Assembly: GCA_009746045.1 (NCBI GenBank)
Contig: RPFO01000072.1
Coordinates: 4,822,745-4,886,744 of the forward strand
Length of the DNA: 64,000 nucleotides
Direction: 5' to 3'
From: Mesostigma viride
Lineage: Eukaryota; Streptophyta; Mesostigmatophyceae; Mesostigmatales; Mesostigmataceae
The notes beneath the pieces were generated by a model. It ran no database searches. It saw only the letters and a program-made list of their open reading frames with translations, and was not told where the DNA came from. A program made the position numbers and the translations under genes. Below are positions 12,101-27,100 of this stretch, piece after piece (the first letter of the stretch is position 1; each line of letters opens with the position of its first letter).

Positions 12101-15100
12101 TCCAGGCGGTAGAAGTCGCATTCATCCTTGTTAGTAGTCTATTGCATCTTCGTGGTGTCTTGGTTTTACCTTGACTTTATTTCCAAAGTTTTTCCAAGGG
12201 TTTCTTGGATCAAAATCCATGCAATGGTGCTTTAAACCATTATCCACCGATGTGCTGCAGTGTCCTCTTGTGACATGAGCTTGCCTTTCCTTTGGCACCT
12301 GTATGTAAACTACGTCCTTGTCCACTCAGGTGTACAGTCGTTCTCAATCGTGAGCCATGCTACTCCTTTGTCAGCTGTATTGAAGTGACGTCCCTGTCCA
12401 CTCCAGTGCACTGCAAAGTTTTCCATCATTACCACACCCTCTACTTAACCTCCCACTTTGTTTAATGCCATCAAGTGAATGGCGTCTTTGTTCACCGTTT
12501 CCATGCTGTGTACTGTCGAGCTGTTCATCACAGCTCTGCCCTCCCTTTGTCTCCTTTTCTGTGGCTTGATTCCTGTCCACCCAGATGCGCTTCAACCCAT
12601 CATCGCCCCAGCTCAAGGGGAGGCCGGCATAAGATTCCTGGCGGGTGGTCCGCACCAACATGCCTTTGCGGGCATGGCGAGGGTCCTCCACTTCATGGTC
12701 ATCGGCCCTGCGCTGGGGGGGTGTAACCTGACAGAGGCCATCCATTTGGAGGGGGCGGGCCAGGTGGCAAACGTGACGGCGGGGGTAGACAGCACGATGC
12801 TGATGGGATTTGAGGTGAGGGTAGTATCAAATAGTCATATTACAGCTCGTGGACCCCTTTGTCGCACTGTTCGTACTTTTCGTACTTTTCCGGTCTTTTT
12901 AAGGTACCCTCATTGTCGCCACCTGTCCTTTTCCCCTCTATCGACTGGACGAAAGTCCCCTTGATCAGATATATTCTGCATCTCTGACAGAATCGATACT
13001 CCTTCCTTTTTACTGGATGATAGAATCATTTTTTTCCCTCGAGTGAGATATTCGAAGTAATCTTGGATGTTGAGAACTGCTTTGCGCCGCTGCTTGAGCG
13101 AATTGATGTGCTGAACTTGCTGCGAATGGGGGGGGTTGGTGGGGTGGGGTGGGGGGTGGGGTGGGGAACACCCCTCCCCCCCTAGTCGTGCTTTCCTTTT
13201 GACTTCCTTTTCTTGCTTTGACGTACTTTACGGGACTGTTCGTGCTGTATTGAGCCGAGATCCAAGAAATTATGTGCGATACATCTGAAGAGATATCTAA
13301 CTAAGATATTGGGGACTGCTTTTCTTTCTTTTCGCTTTCCTTACTTTTCCGCCTATCTCGGGTTTTCCTTTGGTCGCCGATTCTTGCCTTTTTGCAGTTC
13401 GTCCCATCTGACGATAGTAAGGTATCTGCGGTGTCGTATGATAGATCTTCTATTTACTCGACTTCTCGGCGAGATCGAAATCGACCGAGATTTCCAAGAT
13501 ACCCTCATATGTGGATTGTCTGATACTTCTTTCCCTTTTTACATCTCTGGTGAATAATTCGATAAGTAGAATACCCACTTACCCGAAAAAACCACTCTTC
13601 TTTTTCACTGCAGGACCCCTTTGCTTCATTGGATAAATCCGGAACTGCTTTTCTTCCTTTCGGTTTCCTTTCACCCCTTTCGCTCTGTTTGTACTTTTCC
13701 GTTCTTCCCGAGTTGTCGGCGTCTCTCCTTTCTTTCTTTGCCACCTGGCGGCGACATGCCGAAAGAACTGGCACCCTTGCCATCCTTAGGGGGGGAAGGG
13801 CGCCCTAATCAGTCAGTCAGTCAGCCAGTCAGTTGATACCCACGCAGGTCATTGCCAGATAGACTTTTGTACTAGACTAGGGATGAATGGGCCCCCCCCC
13901 CCCCCCCCCGCCCCCCCCAATATTGGACGCCTTAGATGCCTATCGATGTCACATTGGACGACAGTAAGCTATCTGCGATATCGTATCCTTGATCTATAGT
14001 TTTTTGGTGTACCTAGGGCGGTGCTTTTGCGTGGGGCGGGGGGGGACCGTCCGAGGTTGCGGGGGGAGGGGTTGGCGCGGCGGAGCCGCGCCGGCCCGGG
14101 CTTGTTAATTTTAGCCACGCTTAGCACTGCAGGAAGCTGAAGCAGACACCAGGATCTGCAAAGCCTTCAATTGTTTGACCCTTATGTTTGCTTGCTTGAT
14201 TAGGTTTTAACCAACGCAATTGTCATGCTGGCTTTATATCATGCAAGGTTTCGACGCAGCAAAGGAACAGTCCTTTTCAAATACTGGTCTACGCAATAAC
14301 CTCGAATTGCTGCTTGCTGCTTGCTTGTCTCTAGGAGATCAGTCAGTGCAGCGTTCTTCCGCGCAGCGAATAGGCAATGCGATCATAGGGGTATATAGTG
14401 TTTGCGTCTTTGGAATATGATATAAGTATATAGTTGGGTATTTAGTGTGTGTGTCTTTGGAATATGATAGTATTTAGTGGGATGTATAGTGTTTGTGTCT
14501 TTGGAATATGATATATAGTGGGGTATATAGTGTTTGTGTCTTTGGAATATGATAGTATATAGTGGGGTATATAGTGTTTGTGTCTTTGGAATATGATAGT
14601 ATATAGACATAGTGGGGTATATAGTGTTTGTATCTTTGGAATATGATAGTATATAGTGAGGTATATAGTGTTTGTGTCTTTGTAATATGATAGTATGTAG
14701 TGGAGTATATAGCCTGTGTCTTTGGAACGTGATGGTGCGAGAGGCAATCAGAGATGATAACCCTTGATGTTGCCCAGATTAGCCTAGAACTGCCTAGATT
14801 TGCCGAAACGGAAGCTTTCACATGCTCACATCTGTTGCCACGCTCATGCGGATTTCAGTGCGAGAACTGCCGTGCAGAGCGGGGATAAGAGCGTGGTAAA
14901 TTGACCCTGCTTTTCATGGCCGCATCCTGCATTCCGGGTTTGCAGGTCCTTGCCGCACCCGACTCTGCCCTGGTCCTGCGAGTCCCTGCGGGCGCCTGCA
15001 GGGGCGCGGATGGCCAACCCAGCATGGCATCCGAGCCGTTCCCTCTGCTTGTTGGTACGCTAGTGTCGGGTTCCGGAATTAGCATCACTTGCTGTTCGCT

Positions 15101-18100
15101 TTGCAGAGGAGAGAGAGAGAGAGCCATTCCCTCTGCTTGTTGGTGCGTTGTGAAGGGTGGTGGGTTGCCATATGTCATGGAAACTCGACGACACAGGCTG
15201 TGCCTACTGTGCAGCAGTGGATCTGCGATTGCCAAGGAACGTTTCCTGTGCTTGCTTGTGTTTGATCTGACAGAACACTAGAATGTGTTGCCCTGTGGCT
15301 GGGAGGCGATGCGCAGGACAAAGGTCAGCGGTTGCAGCAAAAAAAGCAGTCATTGCACCAACTAAAGCAACTAAAAAAGAAGCATGAACACCAAGGGTGT
15401 TTTGTATACGGCATACCGTGGCTGTAATAGACAGCGATGCAATGGGCAATATAGGTGTCATGTTTATCCAGACAAGAAGCTGCCTCAAGTCATGGCTTGG
15501 TTTCTTGTTACTATGCACTTTGTTTGCGTGTGGCTTGCCGTCGATTGTTTGCATGTGGCTCTGTATGTGATCATGGCACGCGGGTATCTAGTGAGTGGCT
15601 TCTATGTTGCTATCTACTTTGTGTTTGCCTGCCTGCTCTTTGGCCATTCTACCCTCATACGGCATCATGTTCCGCCTGGATTAATTAGAGGGCTTAGTTT
15701 GCCCCTAAAGTCTCCATCCTAGCTGTCTTTTGGCATCCCGCTGAATCCCTGACGCCACCACAAAAGTGGGTCATGCGTGGGTTTTCATTTTTCAGTTTGG
15801 TTTGAAAGCCTGCCTGTACAGGGATTCACCCGACCAGGGCTAATCCTGCAAGCGGAGAATCACGGATCTCTCATCTGAACAGTATCATGTGCACTGCAAG
15901 TGAGTTAGCAGAGTCATACATACTCGGACGGACAAGTGATTCAAGTGTCTGAGCACTTAAATAGCGGACATCGTGTGGATACCCTGTGAATAGTAATGGT
16001 ATGATATGTGATATACTAATCAATATGTCTTGGCTCATTCATGTCTTGGTTCATTCGTCCCATTGAACTGGTGCCGTGCTAGTACATATGCCCTTCTTGA
16101 CCGATGCGCGTGTGTTCTACCAATAGAGCATTTAACCTGGCAAATGCGTTTGCTACCCAGCTTTTCTTACCAAGCGTCTGCCTTTCTAAGCTGCCGTGTC
16201 TGATCTGGCATGCCAACCCTCTTCATCCCCCCAACCCCACTCCAGATGTCATCAAGCCCTCCGTAACAGTAACCAGCATCGGCGAGCCAAGCGCAGACAA
16301 TGACCTGGCGGTGTTCCGCATCCAGTTCAGCGAACGGGTGTCCGGCTTCTCAGCAGAAGGCATCGAGGTTCAGGGCGGCCTATTGACCTGGTATGTCGCA
16401 AGATCTGTGATTACGAAATGCTCTCTAACGGTATTACTTGATTAATTAAGAACATACCTCCGTGGGGAGAATATGTAACACATATCCCTAACGGTACGCC
16501 ACCACAGTAATAGCTTTTCAGAGAATGGCATCAAGGTTCACTAGTTCAGGGTAGCCAGTTGACCTGGTATGTATGCCACAACAGCTGAAAGCTTTGCCCT
16601 CTCAAGGATACGACAGCAAGTATGGAAATGTCCATTGACATACTTCCGCTTGCTTGCGCTGCTCCAGCAAATGAAGCTGCGCGATGTGCGTGGCGCATGC
16701 ATACGCCCGCTTTCGTGCTTCCTTGGTTGGGATGAAGCATGCAAGCTGCATGTCCAGACTTCTCAAACCGTGTTGGCGAGCACGCGTGGGATCCAAGGTC
16801 CTCTACACTAGCTGCTTCCCGCCTCGCCACGAAGATCTTTCCTGTGACATGATTATGGTATGATGCCATCAGGGTGAGGTTGACGATCAACTTTAGTTGA
16901 TAGCCTTTTGCTATTCCTTTTTATCGGCCCATTGCTGATGGGCCAAAATCCTGCTGGATGTTGGCCAATCAGCAATGGGACGATAAAATGTAATAGCAAA
17001 AGGCTATTCAACTACTTTTGGTTTAGTTATTTCCTTATGAGGGCATACCATTATACTAGTAATAATACAACTATGATGTTTCCTGGCTGATATGATCTCT
17101 TCTATACCCTCTTCTCTCGTATCTAGTAGTACAAGTGCGTTGTCAGGAGTGATGATGACAATCCTCCTGACAATCCTCCTTTAGGACGTATAAAATCAAT
17201 TTCATGAGTTTGGTCAGAAAATTCGAACGAAAACGTAAATGCCATGCGTGGGCGCAAGCCGCCATGGCCAGGTCGTCGTTTTCCGGAATGCACGTTGTAC
17301 GCGAAAAAGTACCCTGACCCCTTGTACTTTGACCGGCCAGAACACCTCTATAACTTTGTCAAAAGTATGCAAACCCTAGTACCATGCTGTGAGGAAAGTT
17401 ATAAACTTTCGATCTTCTCAGCTAAACTTTTCCTAATTTTCAATAGTTTTCGTGGCATTTGGTCCCCCGAGAAGGGGCCGACGTGTCGGATGTAACTCAG
17501 TTTTAGGCGGAAAATCGGCAGCCAGACCATTTAGGGGTTAAAGCCCGAGGGGTCCAAATGCAAGCAGCGGTTGAGATGCTGCAATGAAAAATGGCCACAT
17601 AAAACGTTCTATTTGTTCTGCTGACCTTGACCGTCCTGAAATCCTGCAATCGCCTGCGCTTGAACGGGCTCGGGCAAATCGCTTCCTCCCCATAACCCTG
17701 TGCCCTCGGCCATGGTGCAGTTTGTCAACCATCAACGCTTCGGAGAGCACTTACGAGGCCTATATTCAAATAGCACAAGACACCCGTGTGATGCTCCTCT
17801 TGGCAGTGAAGGAAGGAGCTGCTCTTGACATCGCAGGCAACCCAAGCGCTGCGACCAACATATCAAAGATCCTTCACGGTCAGTTGGTACTCAGTCATTC
17901 CTTTAATAGTTTGCATAATAAATTTTAATGATTAAGTATTATTAATGGTTTCCATTATGAGTTGGTACTTATGGTAACTCAACTATTACTTATTTTAACC
18001 CAATTTCCCCGCGTCCGTTGGCAATTGTGCTGTGTTCTTGTCATGAATTCTGCATTGTTTCCTCGGAATTTCCCGAAAATGTTTGCACAAATGGAAAGCT

Positions 18101-21100
18101 ATCAACCGGAAACCACACCCTCGCTTTCACACCCCTTTATTCTATTTATAACCCTCGCCCATCCCCTCTCCTGTTTGTGCCTCCCTATGCAAAACCTGAG
18201 GTACAGTAATGGGCAATTTATGCACACAATGTCAGGCAAGCATGATGAACGATATTCAGACTGAGAAGGGAAGCTATGGCGGGCGGTGCGAGAAAGGAAA
18301 AACAGGTTCAATCTGTGATTACTCTCTTGTCAAGATATCTACCAGATATCTGTCACAACCCTTATTGTCAACACTCTTTTAACTTATAACTGATATCCTA
18401 TCCAAAATGGACTCCTCCTTTCCACTTTCCTCTTCCCTCTCTCTGAAACCGGCCCCGCTCCCCACACCTCGGCCCTCCTCCCATCAAACGCCATTCTACT
18501 GCGTTTGCTATTGACATCTGTTTCACGTGGGGCAACAGGCCACCACGGACCTGTGCGCTTGCTTTCGACGTTGTTGAAGGCCATCGGCGGCTTTGGGCTT
18601 CTCATGGCGACGACCGAAAATGGACCAAATCGACTAGTGGTAAGCACCATGGTGCTCCGTGTTGCCACTGCCTGTCCGCCCCGGCACCAAGTGTACGTTA
18701 TGTCTGTTCCAATATTCCCGCGAGGAAATCGACAAGTACACGCTCGAATCGGTCCAGAGGCAAGATGTCGAGCTAGCATTACAAGCTGGACTCGTGATAC
18801 GAAAAGATTTCGTGAGAGCTGCGCGTAGTAGTGTTGCTCGGGTGGCTCTCCCTCGTGGGTACCATGGTTGCCGTGTGCCAGAAAAGCAACTCTGGAATGC
18901 GTTTTATATTTGGGTAAGTGGGCATCTTTATATTTATTCTTAAAATGCACTACTGTACTACTACTGCATATTCTAGTGAAATTTTGGTAGAATAGTAGGA
19001 TTTGAACACAAAACCTCGAGCACATTTCGCGACTATAGGGATCTCCTGATCCGAAGGCATCCCAAACTGTAGGCCGACTGCGAAAAAGGCTCTTTACTGG
19101 AGAGCGGTGCTGGTGTGTCCGCAATGTTCTGATATATACCAGCGGACCTAACCTAACTGCGCTAGCCACAGGGGGGCGAATTCAAGCAGGATTATTACTC
19201 ACTGGTTCTCACACGGTGTAAACCTTGCATGGTGACTCCAGGTTGACCAAGGCTGAACTCTGTTATATAGTACAGTAAGTACACCCCCACCACCACGTTT
19301 AAGATTCCCAGGTTTGAGATCTTGAGACACTGGATTTAGGAATTTCAGGTTTAAGATCGCAGGGCTGGTTTTGGGCAAAAGATCTTTAAGTAGGTACAAA
19401 TAGCTGGTCAGTGGTATGCGACATAGATTATGTACTCATGTATACCGCATCAGGTTTAAGATCCTACCGCTCTCAACTTTAAGATTGTCAGCCCTGGATT
19501 TGATTTCAGGTTTAAGATCGCAGCCCTGGGTCGGCCGAACCCCAATCTTAAATGTGTGTGTGGGGGGTATTGAATTACTGTTATTGAAGACTTAATTGTG
19601 GCCCAGGTAGTTGAGACGTACCTAGGGCCCTCCAACGGGCCGGCACCGCCCTTGCCTGCCTGCCTGTAGTTGTTCGTTGTAACAGCTAAATGATCGTTCT
19701 TCGCTTGCTCTTATCTCCCACTTCGAATGTGTTGCCTGTCTCACTCCCATAATTTATTATCATTTTCAATGAATATATACTCCTACTTATTCATGATGAC
19801 AGACATGTTCAGAGTGCATGAGCACGGCAGGCGCCAACTTATGCTTCCTGCTGGATAAAGTCAATAGGCACACTCGCACATTCTATGTGGACATATTAGG
19901 CATGGCTTCTCTCCGCACCATGGTGAAACTGAGCCTGTGTGAACCTCGTGCTGAGCTAGTTTGGTTGCAATCGTGCAGTTCGCGCATAGTGCTTAATTTT
20001 CTGAAGACTTCTTTCTGTAGTCTGCAAGGCAATCAAGTGTTGTGGTTTGTTATCCAGGCGTTTGGCATGGAGGGGAAAACAAAGTCGCCCCTTGGTTCCT
20101 CTGGAGTTGTAGAAATAACAGCATGCACGGGGTAGCCTGTTTCAAAACGATTCCAGATATTCGTACAGCCGTGCACTCAGGCTCCATGTAAACATATGAG
20201 GCAAACCTTTATAGCTGCATACCTGAACAATTTGACCTGTGAAGATTTCTGCTCATTCAATTTCCTGAAGTTTTGTGGTCTTATGTTTCTATTCACTGAC
20301 TGCTGCTGAGTTTCCCTGTGGGTTTGCCCTTCATCACTGTGCCTTGTGCTTATGGTACGCGGGCTGTGCAAATGGACGGAATAAATGACCCTGAGCAGGT
20401 CCTGGTCGGGCATCTGCAATTTTTCCAGGTGGGTTTGCTCAGGGAGAGCCTTGGTTTTCTTCCCGCGTCCATCACCCCCTTTCCCCCCCACCTTGCTTAG
20501 CCCATGCTGGTAGGATAGACTCGCAAGTAACAAATGCTAGCATAACTTTCCTGCGCTGCAGAAAATGTGGGAGAGAGAGATAGGGATTTCCTATCTACCA
20601 TCGCGCGTTCATTTCAATATCTGCTCTCTTACTACTAAGTACACGTACACAGTTACACTCAGAAATATCTGTTTTTTTCACATCAGAAATGTGCAAATGG
20701 ACTATTAGCCATGGGCCATTGGAGTACCAAACCCTACCATGAGAAACAATTTTATTCCAATATTTGTGTGCTACTGTAGGCTTTCTATAGTAAAGCCTTA
20801 GCCACACCATCAAACTCATTGTACAAATCATCATCACGTTGGCTTTGTTACCATGCTGGGGCCCATCATTTGTCCCATAATACTACCTTGAACTTTCCCC
20901 TGAAGCAGTGAGGGTGGGTGGGTGGGAGCTGCAAAGAGACCTCCCTAGTCACCGGCACCACGCTAAGTACAATGGTCACAGCGCCGTCATGCAGGCGCCC
21001 GTAAGTGCATGCACCTTGACAGGTACGGGTCGCTAGACAAACTTTTTGACTCTACAGCATCACCGTGAGTTACAAACAAATAACATGCCGGCACCACAAT

Positions 21101-24100
21101 GGCGGTCGGTGTAGTACCCAAGTGACGAGTGCTAGAGCTAGCTACACTACCTACGGCAGGTTGGTCCCCTTTGAGCCCGTATCGCATTTAACTCTAAAAT
21201 GAGCGAAAGCTCATCAAATGCAGTTGATGTATTGGTTGACCCTCGAAGTAGCCGGTTATAAAAACTTCCTGTCCTATCTTGCAGATGATCAGCGCCCTGG
21301 ACGTCCCTGTGGGCAGCTTTTTGGGAGATGTGCTTCACCACCTCGCCTGGGTCAACAATGCGTGGCCCCGACCCTTGTTCGGCATGGGGGGGGCGCCTCA
21401 GGATGCCGCGTTTGGCAGCAGCGCGCAGCACCTCTTCTTCGCATCCAACGGCAGCTGTCGGGGACAAGCGGAGGAGGATGTGATGACACCTGGCAATGGC
21501 ACCCTGTCCAGGAGACAGCTGGGCGACACCACGGATGATGGCTGGCACTACATGACTCTGGCTGAGCTGGACAGCCTGCTGCAGGTGAGGCCTGGTACAG
21601 GTGCCTTGTTTTTTTATGGTTTTCTGTCTTCTTTTCCAATGGATACCCTCGTTGCTTGCTTCGGCGGGTGTCGCAAATACTCATTTGCGCAACGAGGGCT
21701 CCCCACAGATGCCATACCAATCTGAGAGTGGACGGACTAGCGAAACGGATCCCCTCACTGTTGCTCCTCGTTGCGGTACTCGAAATGCGCAAGGCAGTCT
21801 ACGCCCAAGCAAGCTGATCCCACAGGAGTGGGGTCACGGTCCCTCATGAGGCATACCGTAGTGGTCAAGATCACTTTGCGACAAACTACTTAGCGAATCG
21901 ACCTCGCAAACTACTTTTCATGGGCTTCATTTTGGGTCGCAAAGTTCAAATGTTACCGCGTCGCGCCTGCGCCGTGCCGCACGCAGACAGGTAGAACGAA
22001 CGCGTGGCGCCAAAACTTTCGCGCCTTTTGGCACTTGTCATGCGAAAGCCAAAGGCTTGTGCAGCCATGCACGTTGTCTTGGCACGATGCAGAAGAGCGG
22101 GGAGGCCGGCAGGCCAGCAGGCAGTCAAGCCTGCTGGCCTATAAATTTACAACATCGAAGGCAGCAGGTCCCAATGCACCTCCGGGACCGATTCAGTACA
22201 CTGCAGCGGTGCAGGAAGCGATAGATAAGCGGCAAGCACAAGTCCGTCAGACTTCGGGCAAGCGCCCTCAATCATTGCGGCATCTGAATGCAGGCGGTCA
22301 GCCGGTCCAGTCCATTGTCACCGCATTGGACGATGCCGGGCTGGCCTCCTTGCAATTGCTACGCCTAGTGTTTATTGGAAAATCATTACCTATCCTGAAG
22401 TGCATGGCCTCACCTTCCATGGCCGCACCGGGCCACTCAGGGCCATGCCCGGCCCTATATTATAACTAATCAGACTAATCTGTGACTGATGACTCATTGA
22501 TAAGCTGGGTATATCATTCATTAAGCTGGGTACCTGCCACTGACCATAAACAAGTCGATGGGCTCGCAAACCTAAAACTTTGCCTTCATTTTGGGTCGCA
22601 AACTATAAATTTCACCCTGTTTTTGGGTCGCAAAGTAGGTTTGTCGCAAAGTGATCGTGACCACTATGGTAGTACTGAAGAAATGAGCAGCAGTTAGCTT
22701 AGCATAGTTTTTAGTAATAGTAACAGCAACAGGGTTCACCCGTGTGAGACGTAGTACTGAAGCATTTAGCTTAGTAAAGCGGTTAGTAATAGTAACAGCA
22801 AGAAGGGTCACCATAGTGAAAATTATGCGCCGCACATAGCTTGCCGGCATTAGATCGGGATGGCTCTTCTGAACACCGATGGCTACTGTGACCTGCTAGA
22901 CCATGGAGCCGCTTGAGATGTGAAGCTGAAATTGAACTGACAGTGAACTGGCAACAAACTGGAAATGAACTGGAAGTTACTCTCCCCTTGGCTAGGGGGG
23001 CGAGTGCATGCATTAGAAATCAAGGTAAGGTTTAAGTGCTAGCACATAAGATGGAGATGAGGCGGTCTTAAAATGAAGCCCTGGCACACTTGCGCACTTT
23101 GTCTATAACACGCGTCATACAACGGTTGTGTGTTGGCTTGAGGGTTCAACTATCTGTGATAAGGACCCATACATACATGCGTTGTTCCTTTTGCGACCCC
23201 TTGGCATGTGCGATGCGCAGGACAATCACCCGTGCGTACGAGATGTTCAGACTGTCCCTGGCAGCACGGGCCCCCAGCACCTGAACAGGTGAGTGGGGCA
23301 TCTCTTGGCAGCCACGACTGTAGTAATGTGCAGCTTTCGTGATTCTCTTATGCCAGTAGTACATGTTGGTTCTTATCAAGTGAGCATCTGCTTTAATACT
23401 CGACCATTAGATATGTAGTACGCGATTTTTACCTGCCTATATCTGGGCAGGCATAGATATGCGCACTTGTGCTATCTACTATATAAACCAGCGTGGTTGA
23501 ATACCAGCTCCTTTCATCGGCTCACGCGTGAGTCAGGAGCAAGCACTCCCTCAGCCCCAGCCCCACAGCACAGGGGTTGTCTAACGTGTGTCCTGTCCGG
23601 GAAGGCAGGCTTTGGTAGTATGCAAGCAGTGTAAGATGCATTTTGTAAACAGATTCAGATAACCAGGCATGGATTCTCCTGTAATAGATCTCTTCTCCAC
23701 CTGACATCTGACTACCCATGGTCCGTCTACATCCTGTACATCTGACGACCCATGGTCCGTCTACATCCTGTTCATATGACTGCCCATGCTCTGTCGATAC
23801 ATCCTCTCTCCCCTTCCCATCGGCTTTCATTGTACGTGATCCGCAGCCAGGGCGACTTTGGGGCCATCATGTCGCTGTGCCTATGCCAGCTGGCGGGGTG
23901 CCTGGCACTGCGGGCTCTCGGGACTGCAGTATGGTGGACAATGGATCGGCTGCGCCCAAGCCAGTGGTGGGAAACCCTGCCGGCCATCCTGCTCTTCCCT
24001 CGCCTGGAGCTGCTGGTGCTTATGCTGACGTTCCCAACAGTGACTCAGGCATCCGTGTATTACGCAACAGGTAATTGGAAGCCAAGTTCAGTGTCGAGGG

Positions 24101-27100
24101 ATATGTTCTCTGGTTCAGTTTCTGACCCTTCTTTTCCGATGCAATGCGTGGCTTTGTCAGGTGCTGCCTAGTATAGATTAAGTCCTGTGTCTATCGATTT
24201 TTACCTTGGTCAAGGAGTGTTCTACCAATGGTACCTGCATGGTTCATGGGTCATCCAGTCGGCTGATTGCGGTTGACCGGTTCTGCTAGCCCCCTCCGGC
24301 ATCTCATGGGGCGCTAGGTGGCATGGGGCGCTAGGTGGCATGGGGCGCTAGGGGACATGGGATACCCCACAATGGCTGCGCCTCCATGTTTACAAATGGC
24401 AGGTTCATTTGGTTTAGATTTGAGCTGCTTGCAAGCTTGCATGCGTGTTTGCTTCCGTAGAACAGCTGGCATCATGCACAGCGAGCACACATACAGCCGA
24501 CCGGTGCCATCGGCAAACTGCTCCATCCACATGGGCGGTTAGCTTCCTAGCTTTAGTTACTTACTACTAGAAGTATACTACTATAATTACAGTCACTCGA
24601 GGTCTTGGTTAGATTATCGGGCTTTCGCCCTGGCACATGACCTTGTTCAGCGATGGTGCTCCTCCCCCCTGCTGCCCCGCAAACACCGCCATCTGGACAT
24701 TCGCGACCCATTGTACATCTGGACATACAGTAGTCGATGTATCGGGATCGGCTATCAACTAGTAACTGGCATATGCATCAACTTCGTGCCAAAGGATGCT
24801 CCCTGCACTGAACGTGCATGTTATTCTGCGTCTGTCCCATTCTTAACATTTTTTTCTTTAATTTGGGGCTTACTCCTGTAGGCAGCATGTTGTGTCGTTC
24901 CCATGCTCAGTCCCTGTTGCTTTTTGCATGGCTCTCCTCACCTGTTGACCCTTATCTCTTTACACGGATTTGCAGCTGGTTTCAAGTGGGGCGTGCTCAT
25001 CGGCGCGTGCGTGGGGGCTGCCTACCCGCTGGCATTCGTCACCTTTGTAACATACTTCTTGGTCACCCACATCCTGCGGGTAAGAATTGAACCGAAACTA
25101 TTTATTATCTGATGGGTTATTGACCTGGAAACCCTTTTTTATGCTTGCAGCGTGTCTCATGTCGTACATTTCTTCCAATAGATCCAAGCTTACTGATTGA
25201 TGGGTCTTTTCAACAGGCATAACTTGCATGCCATGGTATGGCTCGCAAGCTGTCAATTTCAACCCCGTTGTGGGACCTGCTCTGTAGGCGCTACCATACG
25301 AATATGAATATCACTTATGCACGTGGCATTCAGGCGCTATATGTATCCATCACTGAAGCTTGAAACTGAAGCACTGCTTGGAGGCCTGGCTGAAGGCATC
25401 ATACCCAACTGGGCTAGTTTTTTTCTGGCATCATTCATCACGAGCACGCTTATTTCTGGCAACCAGGCCTTTATAAACATCGTTGCCGGTGCTGAGTATT
25501 TGGGGGAATCGAAATTATTTGGGGGTGTCATCAGAGGCACGATAGACAGTTGATGTGCGCGAAGTAAGCCAGGTAGGGGAAAGACCAGCATGCGGGGGGG
25601 TGCCAGAGATCCAGTTAATTGCTACAGCGAACAGTGTAGGCTCACTTGGCCTCACAAAGGTGCGTTACTCGCACAATTGCCATGCTGCATGTCGGTTTCA
25701 AAAACCGCTCGCTGCCAAACTGGAAACGTGATGTCTTGGGCTGCTCTGTGCAAAGAATAATGAAGTGCTTGAACCTTAACCTCAAGGGCCTGGTGGTGAT
25801 GGCGGTGTGGGGGAGGGGGGGGAGAGGAGGGTGTGCCGCGGTGCCTGCGCAGTAGACGACCATTAGATTGTTGCTTCACGGAGGCAAGAAAATCACTACT
25901 AAATGTCTCTTTTTCTGGCCGATAGTAGCACTAGGAAGGTCCTGGAATGGCCGGATGTCAAAAGTGACTAGTGTTGACGTGGGCGCCATCTACGAAGTCC
26001 AAGCTGGCTGTCAGAGCCATCACGGGATCTGCACTCAAGGATGCCTTGGAGTAAAACCACTCGTTATCATATATCTTGCCACCTGAACTGGGCTGCAGAG
26101 TGATGAGTGTGTGTTCCGGCCCGAACGCATCTACCTCATGCACGGCTCTCGGGACGTGGTCTCCATCCGGATGAGCCCTCGCCCGTTGTCCGAGAGTGAT
26201 GACACCAGCGTGAGCAGCCGAGCCAGCAGCATCCACAGCTCCCTGGGCCTCAACGCTGCTAGCTACAAGAAGCCATACCTGTTGGCGGCATCGTGGCTGG
26301 ACCGGGGGGCGAATCTCAAGCGCAATTTCGTGACCCAGTGAGTAAGGGTGTGGGTGTGGATGACTTGGGGGGGGGGGGGGGGGGGGTCATCTAGTTGATG
26401 TCCAATTGCCGTGATTGTACTGCTAGTTTAGGATGTTATGATAATTTAGAATGTGAGGGTTAAGCCCGCGACCTGGACAGTGGAATAACGCTGCACAGAT
26501 GATATGTGCCTTTGGCGAATGAACAGCCGAGCGAAACTGTCCAGGGGGCTACATTTTTTCGAGATTGCGAATAGGAATCGGGCATTGTCCTCATTTCAAG
26601 AGTGGAGTTCTGTACATATCATGTAGAGTTAACTTAATGAAATGATAGATGCAAACTGATGGAGTAGAAAAAATTGGCATTTAAGTGCTATTTCACTCTA
26701 ATAAAGCCAGCAATAGCTGTTTGTGTGTCCCTGCCAATCCTGTATTCCAGCCCTGCCTTCAAGCAGCAGCGTAGTGTAATAGTAGAGCTCTCTCAATCGG
26801 GGCATGCGGGATGATGCAAGCTGCTGGTGTACTTGCAGCACTGCCATGGTGTGGTTCGGGAGAGCCAGGGAACTTTGCACATTGTGCCGACATTCCAATA
26901 TTCATTTCTTGTTTTCCTGCATTTCTCAGTGTTTGGGTATTCTCGTGCGCGTCATCGTGGTAGTTCAGGCAGGGATAGATAGCCTCTAGCTAGCGGCTCA
27001 TCCAGGCATTTTTCTGGCCGGCACTAACGGGATGCCTTTCTTGGCCTTGTCTTTGCGCTTTGACCTCGCAGGTACGGCCTGCTGTTTCGAGGTGAGGCAT

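Larger units (their letters stand above)
18384..19169 (-). other. Unexplained region open on both strands inside an intron
   Basis: The minus strand is open for 261 codons. The plus strand also has coding-looking frames, such as YSREEIDKYTLESVQRQDVE near 18718. GC content is higher than in the flanks. The two strands cannot both be coding. I recognise no domain. It may be a captured fragment or a decayed mobile element; the right end contains a tRNA-like sequence. Confidence 0.3.

Noticed and set aside
14391-14733. CRISPR-like regular spacing
   Set aside because: Units are contiguous tandem repeats without unique spacers, in a eukaryotic intron.
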